A DNA stretch of 64,000 nucleotides from Latrodectus hesperus (lineage: Eukaryota > Arthropoda > Arachnida > Araneae > Theridiidae). The notes beneath the pieces were generated by a model, which had not been told where the DNA came from, did not search any database, and saw only the letters and a program-made list of their open reading frames with translations. Numbering within the stretch: position 1 is the stretch's first letter; each line of letters opens with the position of its first letter. Made by a program: the position numbers and the translations under genes. Shown here piece after piece: positions 12,050-29,444 of the stretch. Where the stretch lies: assembly GCA_037975125.1 (NCBI GenBank), contig CM075853.1, forward strand, positions 75,203,109 through 75,267,108, read 5' to 3'.

Positions 12050-12360
12050 GATCCTCATCGAATGGAGACATCTGTCACCAAGTAGTGGACAGACTAACGG
12101 TAGAAGGTCATTGTAAAATATTTAAATATCCATATAATACTGTCTTCCGGAAGGACATTTATTGATAATAGGGTATATTCACGTGCAGCAAGAGAGAAAC
12201 AAAGGAAAACTCCCACGTACCCTCTCTGACTGACGTGTATGCTTAAAGACACAAGTGCAAATTCCATCTCTTGTTATTCAAGAATAGCAAGAATAAAACC
12301 CGGGATTTTATTCTAAGAAGAAATTCCACGGTGAGCCCCTAAGGGGAGAATATTAGCAAT
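12050..12360. other. GC-raised island of unknown nature
   Basis: Composition is raised relative to its flanks and all frames are interrupted. Repeated AGAATA/AAGAATA motifs occur at 12275-12320. I recognise no family. Confidence 0.3.
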
Positions 12361-13934
12361 AGTTTGGAATTTATATTATTCCATAAATTTAACGAGATTG
12401 AACTTCTTGTTTAAAATGTAACCTTATTATTCAGAATCTAATTTGTTTTAAACACAATCAAATATCCATGTATAATTTATAGTTATTTTTCATTTCAAGA
12501 AAGTTTTTATTTTTCATAAATAAATGACAATTTAATTAAATGATTTTCAAAAATCTACATTTTATTGTTTTACCAGTTTTATGAAAATATTAATCCTGAT
12601 TAATTATTCTTTCAACTGAGTTAATACAAGAAATTATATTTAAAACTTCGATATGAAAATCATCTTTACAATTATTTGTTCTTTTTTACAATCTTGAATT
12701 CACATTTCCCGCTTTTTTTATTTGTATAACTTTTCATTTTCAGTCCCAATTGAATTTTATTATTTCATATAATAAGAGAAGATTGTAGTTTAAAAATAAT
12801 GAAACAGTACTAATTATATACTCAATAAACCAGACGTTTAATTTTTCTATATTTTCAAACTGTACACTCAAGAAATATGTTTTGATATTTCACTGTAAAT
12901 GTTTGGCCTGATTATTAAATCGCTTATTCATGTTTAGATTTATCAGCACTTCTATATGATCATTAATTAAGCTATAAATAATTACATTTAATCGATCGCG
13001 ATATATTTTATAGAATGACTTACAAATTACTCTTCATATTATAAATAGTAAAAAAGGACAAATTTTATAATATGATTATTATTATATGATTTATATATTT
13101 ACAATACGGTTATTATGAAATTTAATATCTGATTATAAATTTAAGTTTCTTATCACTCTGAAAATATTTCATTCACACCTATTTCTGCATAATATATTCA
13201 TAATTACCATACGTGCATATGCATTTTGCTTGCATTGAATTTCTTACCTTTAACCATATTTCTTTTAAATAAATCAGTAATTTATTTCATCATTTAATTG
13301 TTTCAATAAAACTGCAATACTTATGTATTTTGAAGCATAAAATTTATGTTTATCTCATCCCTTTTGTCTCATTATTTGCATATATTGTCATCTTATCACC
13401 CGAAAAATCATTAAATAGTTATAAAGAAAGTAATTGTGTCTGGTAAGTACGTATTATGTATTTAAATTTTTTTTGATTAAATATATAGTTACACATTTCA
13501 ATAAATATATAAATAATCTAATTAGTAATAAATTGATCAAAATAATAATAAATTGACAGTAATTTTTTTAATTCACCCATTAAAATAAGAATTTATATTT
13601 CAGTACTTTTTTCCAGAACTCTGTATTTTTTCTTTATTTATATATTTCAGTTTATTAAACTCATATCTAGATTTTACAGCTGAATATTGGTATTAGACAA
13701 GAACTAATATGGATACCATTTTCACCTTAAATTGTAAAACTTACGTGTTTTTTTTAATAAAATATAGATTATTAAAATTAATGATATTTTGTAAGCTATC
13801 TCTGTTTATAATTATTAAAAAAATTCCTTACGATCATAAATGGGCAATTTTTTTAAAGCTATTTTTGTGCAAAAAGTATGACTTCATAAGGTGTACAAAA
13901 CAATGTGCACATATATGTACTACATAATCTCAGT
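12361..13934. other. AT-rich spacer
   Basis: I see nothing assignable. Confidence 0.5.
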
Positions 13935-14310
13935 CCGTTCGCCGCAATTTGTACTCCCCATTAATAAGTCTCAAGAGCTACCAATGTATACGCTTCAAAA
14001 AGAGATAAATTCCAAATATCATAGGGAAAATGGGATGTGGTCCCATGTGTAAACAATACAATCCACTTATTCCTTCTGTCGTTCCTTCCACCATTCTGTT
14101 CGTTATCCGTTCTCACGCAAAACACGAAGTGCACTTAACCTTACTTCTTGGGTAAACTCTCCACTCCTCCTGTTTGCCCAAGCCCGAGGGCATGAAAAAA
14201 CAAGAGGAATGATACGCTGCCTCACTTAACTCGGATGGTGGAGCGATTGATTAATGTGTATTCGATAGGACAAACCTGGGTAAATATTCCATGACAAACA
14301 CACATACCGT
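13935..14310. other. GC-raised island of unknown nature
   Basis: It contains pyrimidine-rich runs and CpG-containing words (for example GTTCGCCGC near 13940) but no recognisable coding similarity on either strand. It is followed at 14317 by an AT-rich 75-codon frame that I do not trust as a gene. Confidence 0.3.
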
Positions 14311-17300
14311 CCAGTAATGAGGAAAGAAATCTTTTTGAAAAGTGATTCGATTGCTATCAAGAAAGATGTTTATAAAAATCTAAATGAAATGGAAAAAAGT
14401 TATAGTCTACGAATGAGGCTCTCTTCACTTCATGCCAAATCAATTTATATATATTTTTTACCAATTGCAGAAATAAGCAAGTTCAAATTCAATTTTAAAC
14501 TCAGTGAGTCCTTTTTGGATTTCTTTTATGATTGTTATATTTAAGAGAAATAAAAACAGTTTAATAAACCAAATTGTGAATTATCTTAATTATCTTTTTT
14601 TAAATTTTTCCCCTAATAACAGTATATTTCATTTCTTAAAAGCTTTAGTCTCTTTTTTTAAAATTTTAGTTTAATATTTCCTTAATAAAATTTGTACTTA
14701 CCTCAGAAACCTATTTATATTCTAGCTCTCGTGAAGATGAATCTTTACAAGAATTTAATCGAATTGTATTTTTCACTTTACCACATACTATTTTCAGAAA
14801 GAAAGAGTACTAACATTAAAAATGTTGGACAAATAGTCTTATTATAAACGAATAGAATAGAACTTGTCTTGTGAAGATTGAATCTTAATAATTTCAATGA
14901 AAAGAAGTGCATTTAACTGAATAAATTAAATATCTTAGTAAAATTGGTCATATTTATACAAGACATTGACATTAAATCAACGGTAATTCCATCTCATCTC
15001 TAAAATAGAAATTGAAGAAATATACTTCCATTCGATCAACCTTTAACCTTTTAAAATGCGATTTTTTAAAAAATATTTATGAAATATTTGTATTTGTGAT
15101 CATGGAGAGAGATGTACAAACAATCATTACACTTGTCTTAACTGAGTCATCAGTATTTGTGAGGATTTTTAAGCTCACTGTGCGCTTGAGGCATTGAAAA
15201 CACCTATAGAATAATTACGTCTTAAAAAAGGAAATGTAGTACTATTCAAGAGATAATAAAGATCCTTTGAATTTTAAATTGGAAATAAATTTTTAATAAT
15301 ATTGTTGTTTACTTATTATTACATAACTCTCATATTTTTTATTTAAGAAATTCCTCACACATTTTTGGTACCTCAAAAGAGTTATACAATGTTTTATCAC
15401 ATATTCTTCAAGAAAGTTTGCTCATAAGAAAAAATATCAACAGAATACTGTTTTTGTTTGCTTTTTCTTAAGAAACACTCACACATTCAAGAAGACTATG
15501 CATGGATTTTAAAATATAAAACATCTTTTGGAAGTATATGAAGAATTTTCAATAATATTTACCTCTTTAGAAAAGTTTGAAAAAACTAGACAAAAATAGC
15601 ATATTAAACTTAAGAGTAAATTTATTTAATATTTATGTAATCTATAAGTATTTTCATAACTCATTTATGAAAGATGTAATAATTTCTTCTTTTATCAATT
15701 AATATCAATCATTTTAATAAAATTCATATTAAATACTCATACGATATATTAATTTAGAAAAATATTAACTATACAGTGAATTGTTATTATATAACACTTT
15801 TCGAAAATCACTTAATAGTGAGAGAATCATCAAATATACAATATATTTTTCTCTTTCTCAAGTTTACAATATATATTTATTAAAATTATTTCAAAATGAT
15901 ATTTAAATGATTATCAAACTGTGGAACAGATTTCAATTTTTACAAGTTAAAAGTTGACTTTAATTAAGCATAATCTATTAGCGTGCAATCAGAAATAGGT
16001 CCACCTGCAATGCCGCTCTGATAAAAATTCGCAAAAAATTCTTATAATTTATTTTAAATAACAATCATTAACTTTAATTCTTTGTTGAATACATTTTAAC
16101 TCTCTCAGCACATTTTGAGTTATTTATTACCAAAATTTGAATTTAAAAATAAATAAATATTTGAAAATTTGCAAAGTAATGAATTTTAGTAGGCATACGA
16201 ATTACACTTATAACTTCGAAAGCAACTCCAATAATTTTAACTTTATAATAAAATATAATTGTCAAGTAGTATGTCCAGAAAGTTTTCTAGTTAAAAGAAA
16301 TATGTGCTCGAACTAAATTCGATTCTGAAAACTTAGCAATTTACATCCCTTAAGAAACAGAAATTTGTATGAAGTTGAAGCATTTTTCATTCAAAGGGAA
16401 ACTTTTCTGTAGAATCTGACAGGTTGTGCGCTTATTTTCTTCATTGTATTTGAGAAAAAATATTGAAATTAGATTTTAAGAGAGTTTGAACTATGTTGTA
16501 ATTGATTTTTGTGTGTGTTTCAATTCTGGTTATATTTATTTAATAGAAAAGAAACCTAAATCTGTAACTGGTAATTCTAATTCCTCACACAACATCCATG
16601 TCAATAAAGTAAATTCTCAACAGACTGTATTTTACGGTTAAAAGCAAGACCAGAAGAAAATAACTTAAAAAATTTGTCTTATTATAGCTGGGATTATCTA
16701 ATTTTTAAGTTGTTTTTTCTTCAAAGATTTTTTTTCATTTATAAATGAACAAGATGAAGTTACGAAAAACTGGATCACACACAAATAACTTTTCACAGCC
16801 ACAACTAAATATATTCATAATATAACCCATTCTTCTTTGATCCACATATACATGCAAGTAATACCTAATAGCTATGTTTTAAGATTTACCACCTATCATT
16901 AAATTCTAGGACTGCCTCAAAAAGTAATGGATCTAATCACGAGTAGTTGGGAGAATATCAAAAGATCTCTAAAACTTCTTCTCCGTCAGATGTTTACAAA
17001 TAATTTAGCCACTAAACGCTTATCTTTTATTGTTTGAATTGAAATAGATTAATACTAAGGATTGGAAGTGAATCTGTTGAAGTTCTGATGAGCTTGGACC
17101 AATATTAGCTTCTCATTGTTATTATGATTCCCCGACAAAGGAAAAAAATAATACAGCTGTATAATAAATAATACAGCTGAAAATAATACAATTGTTCTTG
17201 GGAAATTTTTATTGCAAGAAAAATTCAAGAATATGAAAATTATACATTTCCCAAAGGTATTTGTATTTGGAAAATACAAACACAACATTCATCCATCATT

Positions 17301-17659
17301 TTTCAAACGATAAGTAGGATAAAATCTTAAAGTTAGTAATTTATCAGGCAAAATTTAATAGCTAGACATTATTGTTTTCGATTCTTTAAGTGAATTTGTT
17401 ATTGAAGTTTTACTGAAAAATAAAGGTACAAGTTTTCTATATATTGTCATGAAATTCAAAAAGAATTATTCAAGTATTTCTCCAGTTATGCAAAGACAAA
17501 AGTTTACAAATGCTTTAAGTTAGATAATATATTTATATAAATTATATGAATATATAAGAAGTATAAATAAAAATTTAGCGAAATACGTAAGTAAAGAAGA
17601 ATATAAAATATTGAAAAAATTCGATTGATATACATAACATGAATATGACAACTCTTTTC
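14311..17659. other. AT-rich spacer
   Basis: Short frames of AT-driven composition only. No repeats longer than a few units, apart from two copies of AATAATACAGCTG near 17147-17180. Confidence 0.5.
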
Positions 17660-17957
17660 TTAGAAGTCGTTGTAGCCGGGTTTATTAAGACATCGTTCTT
17701 ATTATCGGAATGTGATGAACTTGAATCTCGACTTAACTAAAGATCCCTTATATTCACTAATAACAGGTGGGACATTTTAATATGTCATTGTCGCAATGTC
17801 AACTAAATGAAATGATAACTTTCGTGTTGGTGCAAGCTAAATATTAGCTGATGGCTTAGGTCCTCTTTTAAATTGCAAAATCTCCCACCCATTAGCTTTC
17901 ACCCTATTAGTGGATCCAACTCTAGGCTCGGTACAGGGAAATTTGCCGGTACAACCC
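17660..17957 (+). mobile_element. Decayed tRNA-derived SINE (probable)
   Basis: The left 75 nt resemble a degraded tRNA: a region near 17680 looks like an A box followed by AAGACATCG, and GAACTTGAATCTCG near 17720 resembles a B box and T stem. The rest (17740-17957) is clearly less AT-rich than its surroundings and non-coding, as a SINE body would be. Neither box matches consensus fully, so pol III activity is unlikely. No clear target-site duplication was found. It differs in sequence from the intact SINE at 52871. Confidence 0.45.
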
Positions 17958-19142
17958 AAAATTTTATTTCATTGCTTTTAAAAAAATGCTTAAAATCTCA
18001 CAATTCTTGCTTTGAACCATACAATAATACTTAAAAAGTAATAATTGATATTAAAAGAATACTATTATTTAAAATGTATGTGAAATTAACATATTAAAAC
18101 AAATCTATTATTTATCAGGTATTATAATGAATTACTTTGAAAATTATTCTGAACTATTATCAATCAAAAGAATGTCTACTTTAAGTTAAGCACTCAGGCT
18201 TTCACAAATTACATCTATCTCAAATCATGTAATTCTTGAACAAACTCGCTTAGTTGGATAAATTGTTTGTGAATCTGCTGAGGCATAAATCAGTCTAAAA
18301 TTCTATGAATAGTGCATCAGTATTGGCTCAAATAAAATTTTTGTGTTTCTAGAATTATTTTATGGTGATAATGCATAGCATTAGACTGATCTAAGTTTAT
18401 ATAAGCATTTCCTATTTTATATAGTTCAATCAACTCACACAATTCCTTTCTAATAGCTTAATTCGACTGGGTGCAAATAAAAATTAACTGATAAGTATGT
18501 CCTCAACACATAAAAATTAAGTAACATGGAATTTTTCGGTTGTTAGCATTTTATGTATCATTACAGAGAAATGATATGACAAAATTGTTTTATTCAGATT
18601 TAAAAACATAAGAAAACTAATTTAAAGTTGAGATTTATATACTTCTGGTACCTATTTTAAAATATTGATTTTATATTTTTACCTTCCTTATTATGAAATT
18701 CTTGAAAAATCTAAATTCATAATAATAATAAAAAAAAATGAATTTATATATTTTATTATAAAAATTAGTTATTTGTTATTATATTTATATTATATTCTAA
18801 ATTTAAAAGCTTTAATTATTTATAAAAATTTATCGTATACACTTTCAAATAAGTTAGAATCAATTAAAATAACTATAGTCATTACAAATTTTAAAAATAT
18901 GAGATCTACAAACCAGTAAATTTTAAAAAAAAGATTATGTATTCAATGAAAAAAATCTACATGACATTTTCCATTTATTAAATTTCTAAACACGTCTGCA
19001 TTTTTATGCTTTTTTATTAAAGTTTTCTTTTAAATATATAAAAGACGCGAAAACTAAAAATACTTGTTACGTATTTTTTATATGTGCTTGATTATATAAA
19101 TTAAGTTAAATATAGAAATTTTATAAATTTTAATATTCGCGT

Positions 19143-19191
19143 TTGTTTTTATTATTTATATATATTTTTATTATATAAATAATAAAAACAA
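19143..19191. repeat. Perfect 20-bp foldback
   Basis: Arms 19143-19162 and 19172-19191 are exact reverse complements around a 9-nt loop. Just after it, AACAATATATTTTTATT occurs twice in tandem (from about 19187 and 19212). The arms are purely A/T apart from one G:C pair, which lowers their significance. Confidence 0.8.
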
Positions 19192-20060
19192 TATATTTTT
19201 ATTATAACAAAACAATATATTTTTATTGTTTTGCATAAAACAAGATACCAGAAATACTAATTAAAAGCATAATGCTTTCTTTCACGTGAAATATTTTTAC
19301 ACTACAAGAATTTGCATTTTCAATGTACAATAAAATAATGTTATTTTACTTTTAATTATAGTTATAAATATTTATATTTAATAATAGAAAAATTTAAAAG
19401 AATACATATCTTAATTCTAAAAGAAGAAAATTTTTAAAATTAAAGTATTAAAATAATATATTAAATACAAATGTTGCAATTAAATAACATTTTTGTTATT
19501 CATTTTCTTAAAATTTTTAAGGGAATGTATTCTCTTTAAAAATTTAGTTTGGTTATAATTTGTAGTATCCAAAGAGACAACACATTAACTTTTTACCATT
19601 TTTTTCTTATGTTTAAACCTATCTGAAAATGTATTATTTTTATTCATCAAAATAGTTAACTAAATAATTTAATGCAGCATTTCTTGAAAAAATATGTAAT
19701 AAAAAATAAAATTTCCAGCTCTAGATTTAAATTCTAATTATTCTGTCCAATAGTAGAAACACTAAAAATGTTTATACCGACCAATAATTACTGCATCATC
19801 TTTCATACTTTAGACGAACTTGAGGATATTTTTATTGATTTATGTATATTTTTGAAAGTTTGATGCAAAGTTTGAAAGAATCAATTCAACGTTTATCATT
19901 TTTTTGATATTACGAAGATGATGAGATGATCTTTTTCACTAATAAATTTCTTTTTAAAAGCTTTCGCTTATAAAGAAGATAATACTTAAAACGAGCCAGT
20001 CTTAAAATTTCTGCTCTATAAATATATTTAATACCTCTTTTTCATACATGTCAGCTTTTA

Positions 20061-20122
20061 AAAATTATTTTTAGAAAAGTACATTAATTATATAAATAAT
20101 GTACTTTTCTTAAAATAATTTT
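20061..20122. repeat. 62-nt foldback, 26-bp arms with one mismatch
   Basis: Arms 20061-20086 and 20097-20122 pair with a single mismatch (T72/T111 of the 20000s). The inner 14 bp (AGAAAAGTACATTA) are perfect, around a 10-nt loop. The size and shape would suit a pre-miRNA-like hairpin or a small palindromic element, but no mature sequence is recognised. Confidence 0.85.
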
Positions 20123-22187
20123 CATCAAAAGAAGCTTAACCTACCCTTAGATCTATTAAAGACTATCTTAAAAATTTTATTCCACTTTACATCCCATATA
20201 ATATCCATTAATAATGTATTTCAATATTATAATTCAATATTATATTTCATTTTCAACATTAAAATCAACTGTTTCATCAATTATGCGTCTTTAACTTTCC
20301 TAAAAACTAATTATTATTATGAAAGATATTACATAAGATTATTTAATTGAATTTTTAAGGATAAATTTCTATATATTTAGAAAGAATGAAAAATCCTTAC
20401 AGCTCTCATAAATAGATTTAGAGTGTGCAAAATTAGTGAAAAATTAATATCAGTACCATGTTTTACACTTTGAAAGCAAAAAGTAATTTTTTATAAACCA
20501 TGAAAAATATTTAAAATTAAAATATACACTCATTTTTCAATCAATTAGTTACACATTTATGTAATAAGGTTTGGTTCTCTTATTTCACCACGATTACATT
20601 TTTACACAAGGGGTCTTGAAAAATTGAAAGTTACAGTTTGATTGAATTGCTGTTTACCACAGATATTTACGCCTGAGAGAGAGTCCAACCAAATGATAGC
20701 TTAACTTTAAAAAAATAACCTTAGCAATTTAGTCACTAGCTCAATATTATATTTTCATTCATTATGGTTGAAATCGTTTTAGGTTATTATTAGTGTCGCA
20801 TTAAGAAAGCGAATGTGATGAAGTATTAAATATATTTTCGTAAAAAAAACGGATGTAAAGTGAAATAATTTCAGGTACATAATGTTCATATTCCTTTAAC
20901 TCAATTTTTTTTTATTTCAATAAATATAAAAACACTGGATTTATCCTTTATATTTATATATTTTTTAAAAACTATCAATTTACAAAATAATTTTTGGTGA
21001 TTTTTTGTGTAATTACCTGTTATTTTTTGTATTTATACATTTCATTTTGGATGATATTTTATTTTATATTTTATTTATATTTAAAGACAAAATAATTTAA
21101 GAATGTTAGAGAATGTGTAAAAAGCAGAGTATGCATTACATACTGCATAGAAATTTTAAATATGACCCCATAGTTTTAATACCAAATTATTTCTCATATA
21201 AAATGAACAGAAATATGCATTAAGATTTAGTGTTAACTTCTAAGCAAAATTGTTGACCTCAAGGAAAATTGCTATTGATTATTTTAGACATCGATAGTTG
21301 GTTAATTATGGAAAACACGAAGTTTGAAGTTCTACCAGAACTTTGAACACATTTTACGAAAATCTGAAAATTTTGTCAGCTTTCAGAAAGTAAACTTATT
21401 AAACTCTGAGAAATATGTACACTTATATTATGTTTGCGAAGAGTGAAATGTTTGAGAAATAAATTTGATTTCGTTATTCTACAAATGAGTCTCTACCATT
21501 AAATAACTCTTTTATGTAATCTCTGTTTATAAATAAATATAACTTGTCAAAAATATTGAAATATAAGATACAGTTTCACAATATATTAGTTTCAAAGTAT
21601 AACTAATTTTAAAACTTCTTTAAAAACAAATTATGATAAGTCAAACATTATCTATACTTTGTTATAAATTTTTTTTTAGTTGAAAAGAAATAAACTAGGC
21701 AAAGAAAACCTGAACATTCTTAAAAACACTAATAACAAAAACTTTCAGTAAATAATTAATATCTGGATACATTTCCTATGAAATTCTTGGCCTATTATAT
21801 AATGTGTGTATAATATTTTATTCGATAGCATATCAAAAAAATTGACAATTTTACTGCAAAATCATTTTTATTGCGATAAATAAGAACATTACCAAATTGT
21901 TTGAATTTATTTGGAATATAACTTTAAGGAAATACCATTGTACACATTTTTCTTATTAATAACAAATATGTGGATACAATCTAAAGATTTCCTTAAGACT
22001 TTTACTTAAATGCATAAAAAAATTATTTCTTTTGGTGAAGTTACAATCGATGTTCTACTTATAAAAAGTTTAAAATAATTATTCAAAAGATACTTGTTTG
22101 TTTATTTCATACGTTTGGAACAATATCAGTTACTTGACCAAGTAATGTATTTGTACTTTACACTTCAAGAATTCGAGCGCAGAGAGC

Positions 22188-22367
22188 ATGAGTCCTAATG
22201 AGAAGCGTCAAATACTTAGCGTTGTCCGCATAGAGGATAAAATAGGAAATGACAAAGTTTCAACCTATTTAAATAAATTAGTAAGCAATCAAGACCTATT
22301 TTCTGCCAGAAAGCGCCATAGCTTCTCTTTTAAGGAAGCCAGTTACCTCATTAAGAGTGTCAAATAA
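22188..22367 (+). CDS. 59-codon protein-like reading frame, unidentified
   Basis: An ATG at 22188 opens 59 codons ending TAA at 22365-22367. Composition is balanced and protein-like (it begins MSPNEKRQIL and ends ASYLIKSVK), unlike the K/N/I/F-rich chance frames around it, and GC is locally raised. The frame stays open upstream to a TAA at 22143, and an AG (ACTTCAAG) at 22169 could act as an acceptor. It may therefore be a terminal exon rather than a complete small gene. No domain or motif is recognised, and a transposon scrap is also possible. Confidence 0.35.
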   Translation: MSPNEKRQILSVVRIEDKIGNDKVSTYLNKLVSNQDLFSARKRHSFSFKEASYLIKSVK

Positions 22368-22404
22368 TTGTCAGGTTGATTTACTTTCATTTTCTTATAT
22401 AATA

Positions 22405-23260
22405 GACTAGCTGGAGTACCCGGCTTCACGCTCAGAGAGTTGCTATTATATTGCTTGGTAGTTGTGTGGAGTGAAAGGGTAAACTTTAGAATTTAAGAGG
22501 AGCAAACTTTTAATATAAAATATATTCTAACTATATTACTTCTATTTAAAATGTTTGTTTATGAACAACATTTTGTTATCGGAGGTTTATATCCATAAAC
22601 TTCGAGAGCAAGTTACATATAGTTGACAGTAAGATAAAAATGGACTTTTAAATGCTGATGCCGCAATATTTTAAAATTTGTCCTTGCGCATTGTTGATTA
22701 TAAAATTATAGGTAATTTGACTGGAAATTGTATTTTTAAAATTAGAATGGCAGCTCTGTAGAGATCAGTGGTATTCTGCAAGTGATTACATGTGTGTCTT
22801 TCATCCCTTCCAGTCATCAGGTGGGCTTAAATAATCACATAGTTTTGATGAATTGAAATTTCTGAGTTGTACGATTTGAGATCCAGTATTCAGTTGAATG
22901 CTGTCTAAGAGCATGGTTGGTTCTTGCAAAGAATTTAAAATTTCTGTAAGGAAGTTGACACTTTCTTTAACGTTTACCATCGAGCCGATTTATTTGCACC
23001 ACCCATACAATAAAGGATTTGAACTTTCCACTATATTCTAGGACAGTCCTCTACATTCCAGCGTGTTTTGGAATGTTTCTCAATGATCTGAGATTTTCCA
23101 GACTATTTCCGACCTGGAATGCTCTCAATATTTGGACTGTTCTAAAAAATTCTAGGGGGCAAAATTTGCAGCCCCCTTATGTCTTGAAAAGCACGACCTT
23201 CAGATAAAAAACGGGAACCATCTTCATGGTCGGGAGATAGAGGGTTACCTAACCACACAC
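22405..23260. other. Block of repeat-derived sequence, families uncertain
   Basis: At 22408-22432, CTAGCTGGAGTACCCGGC followed by TTCACGC resembles a terminal motif that recurs in arthropod and mollusc genomes. Read on the minus strand it gives a short hairpin followed by CTAG-T, which would fit a Helitron-type 3' end. Further right, 22980-23260 has LTR-like features on the minus strand: an AATAAA near 22992 (in CAAATAAATCG) and repeated TCTAGAATTT/TATTCTAG words. All frames are broken. I could not define boundaries or target-site duplications. Confidence 0.3.
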
Positions 23261-25221
23261 ACATATAACTCCCTTGTTCGTTATGGGATTTATTTCTAAG
23301 TTTTAGCGTTACGTACATTGTACACTCTCTTTCATAATATATATTGATTATATATCTTTAAACTCATATTACTCAAGCTAAATTTTTGTTAAATAATTAA
23401 TTTATTTACACTATTTTATTAAATAAGCTTTAGGTTTTTGCTTTTCTAAATTTCCTAAATTTCAAAGATCTTATATTTTGAGAATTCTAAATTTCCAGAA
23501 TAACATAGCAATTAAAATTTAATTTTTCTTAAATATTGAATACAAAATATCAATTTTTTTATAATTATGAAAACCAATGATTAAAACGAATAAATATTAA
23601 TATAAGAACTTTATATTTTAAAAATCCTGTATTTAATCAAAAACATATATTTTTTTTTTAATATTTATATCCAAAAAAAAACATCATGTTGCTTGATTTG
23701 GTAAATTTGAAAATATAATGGGGTATGAATGAGGTGTAAATATATACCATAAACAAACACATTACAATAGACATTAAGATATATTCATTTTGTTGTAACC
23801 ATTCATTTGTGATGTTTGCTTCGCCACTTACTTCTTTATGGTTGAAATTATTATTTTGGAAATGGAATCATGAAAATCAATTGTTACTGTAAAAAAAAAA
23901 TTTTGTGAGTTTCCTTACATACTATAATTTTATAAATAAAAAAATGTATTATAATGCCTTATATGCAAAATAAAATAATTTAAAGCTTATTACAGCTGTT
24001 TTCTGTATGCTATTCATTAGAAGAGCTGATGAAATATCCGTACATAAATATCAGAGTGGCTTAGAGGTGTTTAAAAACAAACCGAATTCATTTTAGTTTT
24101 TATGATAAATATATACATGAAATTAGTATGAATCAGAGATAAATTGACTATCACATGAGAGAAAATATTATTCGTGTTTGGACAAACGTACGTGTTGGAC
24201 GTGTTTTTTTTTATTTTTAATAAAAAAAGTATTGAAATAAATCATTTCTATTTAATATTCCTATTATTTCATTAAAAGGAATTTCTTTGACGTTTTCGCT
24301 GTATTGGTAATTTAGCCAAATATAATAAATACTCCAAACATAAAATATTTAAAAGGTTAATCTTAAATACCAGTTATTTATCTCTAATGGTTTCACATCC
24401 TTTTATCATCATATGGATTGCTTTATGATCATTTTCAAAATATTATTTCATCATCATTTAAATAAAAACCTTTTATTTTTTCCTTAACGGATAATTTTTC
24501 ATTTATTATAGGCCCCAATCACGTTTATTGAGAAGAATAACGAAAAAATTTAAAAATATAACTCTCGTTTACAAGCATGTATTGAGCAAACAATTCAGTT
24601 TAGAATTGTGTTGATTTTATGTTATTTAACAGCATGGAAAATTTTATTATTTAGTAATTTTATTCTGTTTTACTTAATAAATTATTTTCATTTTATTGTT
24701 ATGAAAAGAAATATAGAATACAACTTAAAAATAGATATTTAGCAATATATAAAATATTTTCTATTTATTACCCTTCATTTATATAAACAATAACAAATTT
24801 TAATATGATAAGCTGTTAATGACTAAAATGGCATTAAAAAGTCTGTAATTTTTATACTTTTTACAATAAATTTTTTACCAAAAAATTAGTTAACAATGTT
24901 TAATGCATTATAATAAGCTTTAACAATAACCTATATTGGATTATTTCACAAATTTAATAAATTGCACTATTTGAGAAAATACATTTACCTTATACTTCTC
25001 AGAGTTGATTGAGTGTGAAATCTTATGCAAAAATGATAAACCTCTAACAAAGTACTCTTAATCCTAGATACGTTGAGATCATTTTTATAAGTGCAAATTT
25101 CTCACTTTACTGATATTATCTTACATCCAATAAATTCTTTAAGAATTATCTCGTCTTATTCGAGCAGAATATTTAAAATATCTAACAGCCTCTGTTCTTG
25201 AAATCAAATTAAAATTCTCAG
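23261..25221. other. AT-rich spacer
   Basis: No supported feature. Confidence 0.5.
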
Positions 25222-25307
25222 AAAACGTGGCTGGATTTACAAATGCTGAAGTGGGAGGACTAATCAAGTCTCTGAGGCATTTTGAAAGGCTTAAAAGAGC
25301 AAAGAGA
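25222..25307 (+). pseudogene. CHD1-like SANT/SLIDE-region exon fragment
   Basis: After an acceptor-like ATTCTCAG (25214-25221) there is a single open frame (two bases, then 28 codons) up to a donor-like GTAATT at 25308. The peptide contains N-V-A-G-F-T-N-A-E-V followed by L-I-K-S-L-R-H-F and L-K-R. This matches the start of the C-terminal SANT/SLIDE DNA-binding region of CHD1-type chromatin remodellers, where G-F-[ST]-D-A-E-[IV]-R-R-F-I-K-S-[YF]-K-K-F is typical. Here the R-R-F is replaced by G-G-L and the glycine/proline spacer is shortened. Similarity appears to run two or three codons past the donor (V-I-A) and then meets TAA. I therefore favour a decayed duplicate over a working exon. No other CHD1 part is visible nearby. 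Confidence 0.45.

Positions 25308-29444
<4,137 letters not shown>

Larger units (their letters stand above)
17958..22187. other. Very AT-rich spacer with two foldbacks
   Basis: No genes seen. The two long inverted repeats at 19143 and 20061 are listed separately. Confidence 0.5.

Noticed and set aside
14317..14544. 75-codon plus-strand frame after a GC-raised island
   Set aside because: Somewhat protein-like but AT-driven, with no motif and no splice signal; insufficient to call.
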